DNA of 64,000 nt from assembly GCA_949987565.1 (NCBI GenBank), contig OX465110.1, positions 654,233 to 718,232 on the forward strand, given 5' to 3'. The position numbers and the translations under genes were made by a program. The notes under the pieces were generated by a model, which made no database searches, was not told the DNA's origin, and was given only the letters and a program-made list of their open reading frames with translations. Shown here one piece after another: positions 49,828 to 61,325 of this stretch. The stretch comes from Luidia sarsii (lineage: Eukaryota; Echinodermata; Asteroidea; Paxillosida; Luidiidae). Numbering within the stretch: position 1 is the first letter of the stretch; every line of letters starts with the position of its first letter.

Positions 49828-50022
49828 TAGCTGCCAACCATTCCTATTTTGGAGGAATCATTCCTCTTTTTGGTCAAAATTTCTCACATTTTACAAGTTC
49901 TTGACTACAGATTCCGATGTTGGGCTTGGAAATACACGTGTATTCCTATGCAAGTTTGCTCTGTGATTCCTCTTTTTTTAATAGAAGTATTCCTAATTTC
50001 CTTTAAGATAGGTTGGCAGCTA
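49828..50022. mobile_element. MITE-like element with 12-bp TIRs
   Basis: TAGCTGCCAACC at 49828-49839 is matched exactly by its reverse complement GGTTGGCAGCTA at 50011-50022, about 195 bp end to end. Flanks GAACA and CAACA could be an imperfect target duplication. The interior is T-rich and non-coding. Confidence 0.45.
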
Positions 50023-50675
50023 CAACATGTATGCATGAGGGAAAACTGGAAAACTACATGTACATCGTGTAAGAGAGGTGTACGTGTTTATGTTTCCGCT
50101 ACATTCATGTAGAGTGTGAGCTTGAAGTCGACTACATGAATTTTGATCCAGACAGACCATTCATGAATGTGGCCTTCACGCTAACTGCTGCATCCCTCAT
50201 CTGCTTGCCTCATTAACGCCCTCAAGGCTAGTCCTTGTTTTGTTGTGTTTTTTCAGCTTGTTTCATTGTTCCATTGTTTGTTTATTTGGAACTGAATGCT
50301 AGCGTTGCTCAGGCAAACATGAGCACAGTCCCTGCAGCTAATATCCTGATGAAGGGAACTAGGTGTCACACCATTACTGCCTCCTGCCAGCATAGGATAT
50401 GGAAATACAACAGGAGTTGCCGGTTAATTTTTAATGACCGTCTGTTGGTTTTATTTGTAAGCAGTAATTAGACTCCTTTTATCTCTCTCTAGCTATGTTA
50501 TTCCATTCTCTCTCTATTCCAGTGTGATATTGTGATGGTAATGTAAAGCATAGGGGTTCCCCTATAGGCTTGATTGTACATGGTGTTAATTATATGCATG
50601 GCTTCATTAGCTGGTTGCGGGTTTTATAGCATGTACAATACCACACAAATTTGATATTTGTCCTGCCATTTCCAG

Positions 50676-50735
50676 CGGCTATATCACGAGGGAAAACAGT
50701 TTTTTAAGAGGATTGTCATCTCAGAAATCGCACAG
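50676..50735 (+). CDS. 60-nt internal coding exon, same gene
   Basis: The acceptor is a good pyrimidine tract (TGTCCTGCCATTTCCAG) and the donor is CACAG followed by GTGAGC. In phase 0 to phase 0 it encodes RLYHEGKQFFKRIVISEIAQ, an amphipathic, helix-like sequence of ordinary protein composition. The reading frame follows on from 46561-46602 across a roughly 4.1-kb intron. A second frame is open in this exon too, but it is not reachable from the 45765 exon without meeting a stop. The joined peptide (GYCK then RLYHEGK) was not matched to a family from memory. Of all candidates in the window this one has the most protein-like composition. Confidence 0.55.
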
Positions 50736-51531
50736 GTGAGCAAGGAGTTATTGGTTTGTTGTCTTATTTCATTTTATTTTTAGAAGTCTGATCAGTTTGT
50801 CCTTCCATTGAAAATGCAACAACAGATCCATGGGTAGTGCATTCAGTGTCTGTTTTCAGTCGTCTAATCATCTAATGTTTCTCCCGGTCTCTGCCATGTA
50901 CAATACAATGTAAAAGCATTCATAATGGCCTTGTTTTTAAATATTTACAAGGTGAGAAAGTCTACCGTACACATACAGATCTATGCCGTTCATGTAAATG
51001 AATGGGAGCATGAATCATTTCATTAATGTACATATGTACGTACATGTAATACAGTACTTTGCATACATGTATTACTGCCCATTTTACTGAGGAAGTATTT
51101 TCAGGTTCCCAGAATTGAACATTCCATGTTGACCTCATCCTCCATATTCATTCATACTGTTGTCTTTGTTTAACTTGATTGGAATGCCACGCATCCTTTG
51201 GCTTGTCTCCCTGATAGATCATAACCCCTAACACTGCACACTGCACGTACACTTCTGAAATGCTATGTGTACACGCACTAAGACATCTTTTGTGTCGTAG
51301 ATATAATATGATCTTTTGTGTCGGGTTTTTAATCCGCACTCTAGAAAACAAAGGTCATAGTGCATGGAGTGAAGCATTTTCATGAATGCATGGCTGGCTT
51401 CATGTAAGGCTGCACAATTATAAAGCAAGCTTGGGACAGAAGTGCCTTGGTATTTTGGGATATGCTGAAAATGTACAAAATAATACTTCTATTTATTCCC
51501 AAAAGGCTTGTTTTTCTGACATAGGTAGAGG

Positions 51532-51864
51532 GTGACCCCGTTTTTTGGGTGGGGTGTCATTTTCTGTGGATTGTGTCAATTGGAGCATATTCACGTAGAC
51601 TGTAATGATATCAAGGAGTACTCCTGGACCTGGCATAAATTCCACCCCTCTCTTAAGTCCATGGTTCTGCATGGAGCCCATCAATTTCACCGTATAATCA
51701 TGGCCAATATCGGACTGTGGGTTTTTTCTCTCTGGTTACTAAGCAAGAAGCAGCCATGCAATGGAGCCAGACCAATGCTACGTGCTTGCTTTGACTTAGG
51801 CGCAGTCGAAGCAAACCTTGGCCATATCCCCATCCAATTGGAATCTAATAAAACCAACAATTGA
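51532..51864 (+). other. 110-codon non-repetitive open frame, unsupported
   Basis: The frame starts at GTG rather than ATG and encodes tryptophan- and histidine-rich text (for example KEYSWTWHKFHPSLKSMVLH). A T-rich acceptor-like site (TTTTTTCTCTCTGGTTACTAAG) lies inside it at about 51746. Read from there in another frame it gives 16 codons to a TGA, which could be a short 3' coding end in phase 0. No donor or homology supports either reading. A frame of this length is expected by chance a few times in 64 kb. Confidence 0.12.
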
Positions 51865-53190
51865 CTCTTGGGCATGTTCGAAAATCAGTCTTTGGTGTTT
51901 TCACTCTGGAAGAGGAAATTAAGCCATTTTGGCGGAGTGATTCACTTGCTGGTAAAACTATGCTCCTGCATCTTAATGGCCAATCATGTGGCAAGCAGCC
52001 TAGCGCTTTGGTTAGACCCCCTCATTTCCATTTTTAAATGAAAAAAAAAAAAAACCTGAGCGCAGGATTTGGCTAAAAATGATTTCATTTGGTCAAATCA
52101 TCGGAGGAATATTTGCTAGTCCATTTTCCATTGAGGCCTTACGATGTGTCCTTGATGAGACTTGTATGCCAGCCTTTCTCAGTCTCCATGAGATGTGGAG
52201 GAGTTTGTGCTGACGATTTCCGACAGGCCCGATTTGGCATAAATTTGCGGAATTTGTTGGCGCAAATAACTGTTGATAGTGTCAATGCATGCGCAGCTCA
52301 CCATCTATCACTTGATTGGAAACCTGGGTTGGGGGAGTAGGGATTGGGTACAATCTCCAGCGTGTGGTGCTGTTGGAAATGATTAAATTGGCATCCACCA
52401 GGAATTGCCTAGTTTGCATTAAATTTGGAGAGATCTCCTCACCCAGAACAAATGAGAAATTCTCACTTCTGAGCTGTCTCTGTGCAGTTTGGGGAAAGGC
52501 CTATGAATAGCTATGAACCAATTTGTTCTGATGTGACCCAGATTTGGGCAAGTTTTACAATTGTCGCCAAGTGGTTGAAAGGGTTTCAGATGAACCAGTG
52601 TCGGCATTCCCAACCGGGCTCATCCATTTGTGGCCTGTGCAAGTTTGCTCTGATTATTTTTTCTCACGTGGGGACAGAGACAGTCAAAAAATACATCCTT
52701 CAACACCGGGATAATTTAGACTTTGAACCCACCTTTGATCAAGGAGAACATTAACTGATGAACATGATTCTGTGCAGGTAGTCAGTAGTGACTACTTATT
52801 CTCCCATCAATCATAATGAAAAATATCAATTACTTTATGGCTTGATAAATCTACCCATAAGTCCAAATCTTGTACTCGGGATTACTCCAGTACTCAGCCA
52901 AAATTTGACTTTGTCTTCATCATTTTCAGAATAATCCACACATCGTGCTCTGTCAGGATTGCAGTGAAAGACTCACCATCTCGTCCATTTTTTAGGAAAT
53001 GAAAAATGAAGAGTGAAAGTTTGATAAATACTTTGTCAGACATCAGACAGTTGAGAGCGTCCATTGTGGATGGACAGAACTCAGAACATCTTCTGTCAGT
53101 GAGAAGCGTAATATATCACAGCAGGAATATGACAATTTTTGGGGGAAATAGTCGTCCTTAAATCTGTGGTATTCACAATTAAATCCTAGT

Positions 53191-53323
53191 GTATAAAAAT
53201 TGAAAAATGTTGCAACTTGCTCACTGACTAAAATGAAATGACCAAACTGCAAATCTCAAAAATCAGGAGGGCCCGACGTTTCGATCCTACCAGGAACTTT
53301 TTCAAAGGTCCTGGTAGGATTGC
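53191..53323 (+). repeat. Interspersed hairpin repeat family, copy with truncated second arm
   Basis: Contains GCCCGACGTTTCGATCCTAC, then only AGGTCCTGGTAGGATTGC of the reverse arm, giving a short stem. Confidence 0.8.
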
Positions 53324-53705
53324 AAAAAAATTGTGCCATTCTGATTTTTTACAATTAAAACCTGTTTGATATTTGGTAAAAAACCCTCATGATTATCCCA
53401 AGTCAAGCTTTTGAGGATTGCCTAGGAGTCCTTAAAGTACTTTTTATGGGAGGGGGGCTTTCTCCTCCACCTTCTCCTTGGGAAAGGGCCAAACTGTCCT
53501 CCTGATGATGGGCATTCTGACTTCCTCCCTCCATGTCTAGATAGAGGCTCATCCTGATCTCTTAATCAATATCACAATTGAAACTGTACACCAACCGGTA
53601 GCACCTGCCGGCCGGCACCGTTTCCTGAGAGACGCTCTTCAGCCACCGTACTCCACTCCGCTGATTTCTTCCTGCCGTTTGTCAGTCGAGCTGGCTCTAC
53701 CCCTA

Positions 53706-53748
53706 CCATCCTCCTCCTCCTCCTCCTCCTCCTCCTCCTCCTCCTCTT
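53706..53748. repeat. TCC trinucleotide repeat
   Basis: About 13 units, encoding a serine run in one overlapping frame. Confidence 0.9.
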
Positions 53749-54936
53749 ACTCCACCTCCTCTCTACCCAACATCGTGGATCATCTCCTAGTTCTTGCTCA
53801 TTTGTTGTTTTGTACATGGCTTTTTTTCATCTTCTTCTCCCTCGCCTCTCTTTTTCCTTTTCAATTTCTTCCTACCGATGCATCTTAACCTGTTTGTGAG
53901 GATGGAGGACATTGGTTGGTTGTTAGGGTTTGGATGTAGATGACAAGGTGATTACCATGCATGTGGCGCGAAGGTTACAAGTGCCAAACATGAAGCATTC
54001 CTAAAATGCACTCTGCATCCATTTGTGTTCCCCCTTTTCCCCTTCTTCTCCCTCCGACCACAACTTGTAGGGGGGCATGTAGCATCCAAAGTGGGCCCGG
54101 TTGTGCCACATGAATATTTTTCACTGCTGGCCTGTTTAAGTGCAGGAGTTAGCAGTTTTGGAATTGATTGTTGGAAGCGTGGCTGCATACGTTAGTGCTA
54201 ATCTACAACTGCGCTGGTTAGCTCACGTTGGCACTCTGTCTTCGGCCCTCGCATTTTTTTCTGACGAGGAAGAAAGAAGAAAAAAGGAAAGGTTTTTGAA
54301 AGGCTCCCGACCCCCCTCCGCATACCGTCATAGAATCATTCAAATGGATTATTGTTGTTTCCTGGTCATAGATTTCATTCCCACCCCCTTCCCTCTCCGT
54401 CCTTTTTAGTCCTGCTAAGTGTTTTCCTAGGACCAAGTTATTATCGAGTGTGATTTATTCATGGCCAGTTTTGGGCCCTGCCATGCATTCTTGACTTCGT
54501 TCCATACATTTTGGGCTTGAAATAACAGTTTTCCAACAGTTAATCATATTCAGCGGTGTTGGGTTTCGCGTCTGTCGGTGGAACCAGAGGAAAAAAATGA
54601 ATCTGGAAGCTGCTGTTAAAGTCCCTCTGAGCTGTTCGTTTTGCTGGCGAGCGTAATGAGGTCAGGCAACAAGCAAGCCTCTCCCAGGAGGCTGAGAAGG
54701 GGACTGTCAAGTCTTTGTCATTTTGGGAGGAGTCTGGTTTTAATGACGGAACTTCACGGAAAGTCCGAGATCTTTGGAAGAGAACCAAAAAAAACCCCTT
54801 GGTGGCGGTCCAAGAGGTAGTTGATGTTTTTATTTCATCCAGTCTTCTTTCTCTCTCTTCTTGAACCCCAAAGCTTCTCCTGAATATCCCAACACCCTCA
54901 ATCCCCCCAAGCTTAACTTGGTAAACCCACCCTAAC

Positions 54937-55450
54937 TCTCCCTCCCTCCTATCCCTCCCATCCCTCCCATTCCTCCCCTAACTCTCCCTCCCTCATATCC
55001 CACCCATCCCTCCCATCCCTCCCCCATCCTTCCCTCCCCTCCTCCCCTCTATACCTCTCTCCCACCCTCCCTCCCACCCCCTCTCCTCCCCCGCTCCCTC
55101 CCTCCCATCCCGCTCCCTCCCTCCCATCCCTCCCCATCCCTCCCCATCCCTCCCCATCCCTCCCCCATCCCTCCCTCCCCCATCCCTCCCTCCCTGCATA
55201 TTCTCCCTTCCTCCCTCCCCCCTCCCGCCCTCCATCCCTCCCTCCATCCCTCCCTCCCCCATCCCTCCCCTATCCCTCCCTCCCTGCATCCCTCCCTCCC
55301 CCATCCCTCCCCTATCCCTCCCTCCCTCCCTCCCTCCCTCCCTCCCTCCCTCCCTCCCTGCATCCCTCCCTCCCTGCATCCCTCCCTCCCTCCCTCCCTC
55401 CCTCCCTCCCTCCCTCCCTCCCTGCATCCCTCCCTCCCTGCATCCCTCTC
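54937..55450. repeat. CCCTCCAT/CCCT array
   Basis: CCCT runs broken by CCATCCCT and by TGCATCCCTCCC units, the latter repeated at 55284, 55359, 55375, 55425 and 55439. Confidence 0.93.
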
Positions 55451-55876
55451 TCTGGCCATTACCTCTCTGGCACAATTCCCTGGCTGTCATCTCATCGTGG
55501 ACCTGTTACATGTAGAGGCTGGACAAGCATCTCCCAGACCCCCCTGGGGCTAGGTTTGGGAGGAGGCTAGCAAGGCAGCGATTCCCCTTCGTCTCAACAT
55601 TACAGCCCGTCCAATGCATTATAGATAATAACCGATCAAAGCTGAATCCAAAATCTCAAGTGTTCTTGGTTCATGTCAGTGTGGGAGGTGAGCCTAAGAA
55701 ATAATGGACTTGAGCTCTTTTTTTCCCACTCTCCTCTTCCTCTTCTTTCCCGTTGAATGACCCGAATAAGGCCAACTACGATTGCTTTAATGAACTTCAG
55801 GGCCCGGAGAGCTTACCCAGAACTTTCCTTCTTTTTTTTCCTTCTTCTTCTTACGCTTGATAGCCAAGTGACAAAG

Positions 55877-55915
55877 GGAGGGGAGGAGGACTGGTTTAGT
55901 GAGCTTGATGATTTG
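55877..55915 (+). CDS. Candidate downstream coding exon
   Basis: A long pyrimidine tract (TTTTTTTCCTTCTTCTTCTTACG) leads to AG dinucleotides at 55863, 55868 and 55876. Starting after the last gives phase 0 entry, encoding GGEEDWFSELDDL, ending GATTTG before GTGAGA. This fits the phase-0 exit of the exon at 50735. Starting at 55864 gives the same frame with phase 2 entry (QVTK added), which would need another exon in between. The acidic tryptophan-containing peptide is protein-like. The frame stays open to 55960, so a retained 3' end is possible. Unrecognised. Confidence 0.3.
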
Positions 55916-56036
55916 GTGAGAAATGGGACGGTATTCTATCACAGTAGTGAATCTGCCTAGCCGTCTACCCTCAAGGCATTGTCCAAGATGAAATAAATTT
56001 CCTTTTCAAAATCTTTTCCTGATAGGCTTTCTGCCC

Positions 56037-56063
56037 CCCTACTCTTTCTTCTCTTCTCTCTCT

Positions 56064-56121
<58 letters not shown>

Positions 56122-56466
56122 TCTATCTCCCTCTCTCTTTCTCTCTCCTCCACCCCCCTCTCTCTCTCTCTATCTCCCTCTCTCTATATATCTCCCTCTC
56201 TCTTTCTCCCCCCCCCCTTTCTCTCTCTCTCTCCTCTCTGCCCTGTCTCCCCCCTCCCCCCCCCCTCTCTCTCCCTCTCTCTCTCTCTTCTCTTCCCTCT
56301 CTCCCCCTCTCTCTCTCTCCCCTCTCTCTGCCCCTCTCTCTGCCCCCTCTCTCTCCCCTCTCTCTGCCCCCTCTCTCTGCCCCTCTCTCCTCTCTCCTCT
56401 CTCCCCTCTCTCTCCCCTCTCTCTCTGCCCCCTCTCTCTGCCCCTCTCTCCTCTCTCCCCTCCCCC
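56037..56466. repeat. CT dinucleotide tract grading into CTCTCTGCCCC units
   Basis: The first half is near-pure CT. After about 56320 units of CTCTCTGCCCC and CTCTCTCCCCT recur. Confidence 0.93.
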
Positions 56467-56976
56467 CTCATCTCCTGGTTTGGCCCAAGGTGTGATGTCA
56501 TTCTTGCCTTTTTTCTTAGTTCTCTTATTGTGAGCTTTTAAGAAACCTCACAGCCATATTCATCAGCCCAAAGCGTGTTTGTGTATCCTGGCTAAGCGTG
56601 AGATTTTGGGCGGGGATTTGGTGTAACTGCTGACACTAAGACTGCTGCAAGGAAGAGCTCTACCCTGCTGATGAAACAAAGTCCAAAATTAGGCCACCTC
56701 CAACTGACTTTTTATATTTTGATTTTCCCATTTTTTGTCCCTTTTACTCCTGCACTGTAAATCTCTTGTAACCAGTTTATTGCCGGTCATGAAAGGTCAT
56801 CTCAAACAAAAAGGTTATCTCAACGATGATATTCAGAAAAGGCAACCTCCCCTCTCCCCAATGCTCCCATTCTGACTGCGTGTTGCAGGGATAGACAAGT
56901 TGTTTACCGCCAATCCCCCATTTGGGTAAATGAAGTTCATTCTGCTTGTTCATACCTGTGTTCTAATTGAACACAG

Positions 56977-57162
56977 TCAAGCCACGACCCCGTGGGACTC
57001 CGAGTAGAGACCCCGCCCAATTAAAAGGGGGAAATTGTAGCAGCGGGCATGGGTCTCGCAGGAAGGCGAACCAGGCTTGGCTGGCCTCTGATTATATGCG
57101 TCAGGTGGGACACCTGTCTTGTGAGATTTACCTTGAGAGTATGCAGGGCTGCTGCTAGTCTT
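56977..57162 (+). other. Exon-like block with late stop
   Basis: The acceptor region GTTCTAATTGAACACAG is followed by 60 open codons beginning KPRPRGTPSRDPAQLKGGNC, then TAG at 57156. A GTAAGT donor follows four bases later (57163), and an alternative donor CGTCAG followed by GTGGGA at 57105 would leave in phase 0. Low GC skew and no low-complexity sequence make it one of the few ordinary open frames in this part of the window. It could be a 3' coding exon or chance. Confidence 0.2.
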
Positions 57163-57477
57163 GTAAGTGCTTGATGTTCATTACCGCACTTTGACGAGTT
57201 GCATTAGGACTGCAATCGAGCAAATGTCGTCACTGCAACATGGCCATAGCAGGCTGCCACTAATTTCTGTTGGGGGGGGGTGGTGAGGAGAGAACTATCA
57301 CTAGCTGCCTTTTGTCCACTAGGGATATCATTTGACCGCTGGGCTTTACCGCACAGTGTACAAATAGTAAGCCCTCATGTTTGTGTCTGGGAACCTCAGG
57401 GAGTTGGCTACAAATCCCTCCTTCTGCCCAGGCTTGAAACTAGGTCAGGGGACTATAGCAGTCCCTCTTCTCCCTGT

Positions 57478-57885
57478 CCTGCCCCGCCCTGCCCTGTCCT
57501 GCCCTGCGTTGCCCTGCTTTGCCCTGCCCTGCCCTGTACTTCCCTGCCCTGCCCTGCCCTGCCCTGCTTTGCCCTGCTTTGCCCTGTCCTGCCCTGCCCC
57601 GCCCCGCCCTGCCCCGCCCCGCCCCGCCCCGCCCTGCCCTGCCCTGCCCTGCCCTGCCCTGCCCTGCCCTGCCCTGCCCTGCCCTGCCCTGCCCTGCCCT
57701 GCCCTGCCCTGCCCTGCCCTGCCCTGCCCTGCCCTGCCCTGCCCTGCCCTGCCCTGCCCTGCCCTGCCCTGCCCTGCCCTGCCCTGCCCTGCCCTGCCCT
57801 GCCCTGCCCTGCCCTGCCCTGCCCTGCCCTGCCCTGCCCTGCCCTGCCCTGCCCTGCCCTACACTGCTTTGTCCTGACCTGACCT
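57478..57885. repeat. GCCCT pentamer array
   Basis: The variant part (57478-57627) has CCCCG and GCTTT changes. The pure part, from about 57628 to 57858, is some 46 perfect copies. Open frames here encode proline, alanine, leucine and cysteine repeats and are not genes. Confidence 0.97.
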
Positions 57886-59204
57886 GCCCTGGCCATGGTG
57901 GTTGACCGTAAACCCAGAATTCCAAGCTGATAGATTTGTCACACTCCAGTTACTGATGCAATCCCAGATGGTGAAAGCCTAGCCCCCACTACCTCTCCAT
58001 ATAGTCCAGCCTCTTTTATCTTATGAGGGAAGGAATTGGATTGGGCCAAGTTATGATTCAGTCCGATTGTATCTCTGATTAATCCTCGTCAATTCTTTGC
58101 ATGAAATTATAATTTGTCATCGGGGAAGGGGGTGCGTTTTGCTCCGCACAGACTTGGACGCATGACTCAGAAAATGTATTGATTTGTAAAGAGTTTTGGC
58201 TCCGCTATTTCGCGCCGAGAACGCCTACTGTAATTAAGATGAAAATAGCTGAACTGTGCTGGAATGAAATGGAAGACCTTGAGTGAAGGTCTGTCTATCT
58301 GTACATAGTTGACTGGTTTGCAGCCTCCACAAATGGGTAGGCTGTTATATAGGTAGGCAGCTTCTACATTCTCCCTTCCTCCCTTCCTCCCTCCTTCCAT
58401 CCCTATCTGCCAATCAGTAGATAGGCAGCTTGTCAATAGCCCGCTGTTATAAGTCCTTTTTTTGGCTGGCCAGTGACTCTTTTCCCAGATATTGTTTTCA
58501 TCTGTCAGGAGAGGTCATACGGTCTTGTTATCAATAAGCAGGCAGACAGGACTGTCAAGTATCCATGGCGATGCTATTGTTACCCCTGCATACCATTGTC
58601 ATTGCCAGTTTGTGCCCTGTTGGTGAACAATATAAAATCTGTGTCATTGTGACAAGAAAGAGTTTCTTGGCGTGCTACAGTTCTAGCTTGGAGGCTGTTT
58701 AACTAGAATATGAATCAACAAACTCAATGCTTTAAAAGGCCTTAAGGGTGATCCTAATGAAATGTTTAACGCAATTAAATTGATTTGGATTCCCTTCATT
58801 CTTTTCATTTGCATTCCTGGCTCCCACAAACCTGTCAGAAATCTAAATCACTCCAAGTCATTTTGATTTCGTTTTCCCAGTCTCCACTTTTTACAGCAGT
58901 AATTATAGGCGGGCTCATTTGGCCCACAAGCTTTCTAAAAAAAAAATCAAGCAACCTTATTGAAATTACTAACGACCCGTCAACTTAATCCTTTGGTGGG
59001 CTACAAGCAGAAGGGGTTCCCAGGATAGAAGAAGGGGGAAAACTGAATTCCTATAGGATATGAAAGGAGGGAGAAGAAAGGGCAACAGGGTTTAGCTGGG
59101 GTGTGGGGGGAGAGAGAAGGGGGCTTAAGTCTCCCCCCATTCTTGCCATGTAATCCCTCTCTGTTTTCAGTGTGGCTAATCCGTCTTTGTCTTTGTTCTT
59201 AGCA
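57886..59204. other. No gene seen
   Basis: Ordinary AT-rich sequence with a short CCTTCCCT run at 58375. Confidence 0.6.
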
Positions 59205-59472
59205 GAATTCCAAGGAGCAGAGGCCCAGGGCCTTTAGTGGTCAGCGCAGTGCCCAGGGATTAAGGCAGCGTGAGGGGAAAGCACTCGGATGCATCAGGAG
59301 CTTGTCAAGAGTCAGTTGAGAGTGAGAAGGCAAGGCCGGCGGATACTGCACCACACCGCTGTCCTACCAGGCTGCCGGCCTCTTTTGCTGGATTAATTTG
59401 GGACCCCTCCCTCTCCTTCCAAGGCAACAGTATCGGCCAACAACCCAACCAGGATGGACTAACCCCTCACAG
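59205..59472 (+). other. Exon-like block without a continuous frame (possible UTR or non-coding exon)
   Basis: TCCGTCTTTGTCTTTGTTCTTAG is an excellent acceptor, with a tandem TAGCAG option, and CCCCTCACAG followed by GTATGT is a strong donor. The block is GC-richer than its surroundings. No frame crosses it: the frame beginning NSKEQRPRAFSGQRSAQGLR stops after 38 codons, and the frame that reaches the donor (ending SIGQQPNQDGLTPHR) is closed upstream by TAA at 59261. It could be a UTR exon, a lncRNA exon, a poison exon, or two alternative exons, since an internal GTGAGG lies at 59270. Chance cannot be excluded. Confidence 0.35.
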
Positions 59473-60210
59473 GTATGTCTTAAGAAGGATACCCCCCCCC
59501 TAAAAAAAAAGACCTGTTGGTATACTGCACTGACTTGTCTAGCTGTGTACTCATCCCAGTGTAGACATTTCTGATTGATAACTCAATAGTCTTGTGATTC
59601 CAACAACTTTCTGAATCAACACCCATTCATTTCACGGCTTGCAGCTCAGTTTGTTGAATAGACTTTGCCGGCTGAAGAATTTACTCTCAGGATTGCTGTT
59701 TGTTCTAGAGAAAAGGGCCGGAGGATTGACCTATGCATGCCCAGTTAATGTATGGAGAGTCGTTAATCTCTCCGTTTGTAATCGACCGTAATCTGGTGGA
59801 AGGGAGGCCAGTGGTTGGTATCTGATGGGAACAGGAATCCTGCAACTATAGTCATTCCTCATTCCTGTTTTTTTGCAACTTCTGTGCTGCCACTTTCACA
59901 GCCACTTCTCCAAATCCAGTTATAAATGCTTGATGCAATAGCCAATAAGATTCCATTGGTAGTGATTCCATTCCCCCCCATGCAATACATTCTCAGCTTT
60001 TATCCTTGCATTTGAACAGACAGACAACCATTTTCTTGCACATGTATTTGTGATTCCAACGCTGGCAAGGTTCCAAATTGAAAAAAAAAAGCCTGAAAGG
60101 ATATAATCCCGGTTGATGTTTTAAAGCTTTTTTAACCACGGCCTTGACCCTATTCCAAATTCAGAGAGATAAACACATTCCAGTCCTGAACTAGCAGCAG
60201 GGACTGGAGT

Positions 60211-60410
60211 NNNNNNNNNNNNNNNNNNNNNNNNNNNNNNNNNNNNNNNNNNNNNNNNNNNNNNNNNNNNNNNNNNNNNNNNNNNNNNNNNNNNNNNNNN
60301 NNNNNNNNNNNNNNNNNNNNNNNNNNNNNNNNNNNNNNNNNNNNNNNNNNNNNNNNNNNNNNNNNNNNNNNNNNNNNNNNNNNNNNNNNNNNNNNNNNNN
60401 NNNNNNNNNN
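60211..60410. other. Assembly gap (200 N)
   Basis: Exactly 200 undetermined bases. The round number suggests a placeholder or estimated gap, so the true distance is unknown and features across it should not be joined by length. Confidence 0.98.
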
Positions 60411-60665
60411 TCTTAAAACTGTATAGGGTCGGTGAAGAGCTTGTGTTTTCTGTGGGGACAGGTGTTGAACTGGTATAATGGCGGGGTCATTGCAGGTGCT
60501 GGGTGCTCTTTTCTAACGAGACTGAAGTAATGAAGCAGGTGGGAGCCTTGTGTGCACAGCTCAGTAGCAGATCCAGTTAGTTAGTGCAAGTACACCATTG
60601 TAAAGACCAGCTGAATTCTCTATCATTGCACACTTACAAGGTCAAGTTGGGTTGTTGTTTTTTCA

Positions 60666-60845
60666 CCTCCCCTCTTCTCTCTCTTTCTCTCTCTCTCATC
60701 TCACCCCCTCTCTCTCTCTCTCCCTCTCACCCCCCCCCCCCCCCCCTCCCCCTCTCTCCTCTCTCTCTCCCTCTCTCTCTCCCTCTCTCCCCCTCCCCTC
60801 TCTCCCTCTCTGCCCCCTACCTCTCTCCTCTCTCTGCCCCTCCCT

Positions 60846-60894
<49 letters not shown>

Positions 60895-60912
60895 TCTCTC
60901 TCTCTCTCTCTC

Positions 60913-60961
<49 letters not shown>

Positions 60962-61129
60962 CTCCCCCTCCCCCTCTCTCCCTCTCTCTGCCCCCTCTCT
61001 CCCTCTCTGCCCCTCTCCCTCTCTCTTTTCTTCTCTCTCTCTCTCTCTCTTTCTCCCCCTCTCCCCCCCTCTCTCTCCCTATCTCTCTCTCTCTTCCTCC
61101 TCTCTCTCCCCCCCTCTCTCCCTCTCTCC

Positions 61130-61200
<71 letters not shown>

Positions 61201-61325
61201 CCCTCTCTCCCCCTCTCTCTCCTCTCTCTCCCCCTCTCTCTCCTCTCTCTCCCCCTCTCTCTCCCCCCTCTCTCTCCCCCTCTCTCCCCCTCTCTCTCCT
61301 CCTCTCTCTCCCCCTCTCTTTCATT
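60666..61325. repeat. 660-bp pyrimidine tract
   Basis: CT dinucleotide runs, C runs up to about 20 and CCCCCTCT units, almost free of purines. The 405-codon open frame crossing it is an artefact of absent stop codons. Confidence 0.95.

Larger units (their letters stand above)
50736..54936. other. No gene firmly seen
   Basis: Intron-like, with one hairpin-family copy (53191), the TCC repeat (53706) and the unsupported frame at 51532. Confidence 0.55.

Noticed and set aside
57280..57925. Pro-Ala-Leu-Cys and Gly-Gln-Arg-Ala frames up to 200 codons
   Set aside because: Translations of the GCCCT pentamer array.
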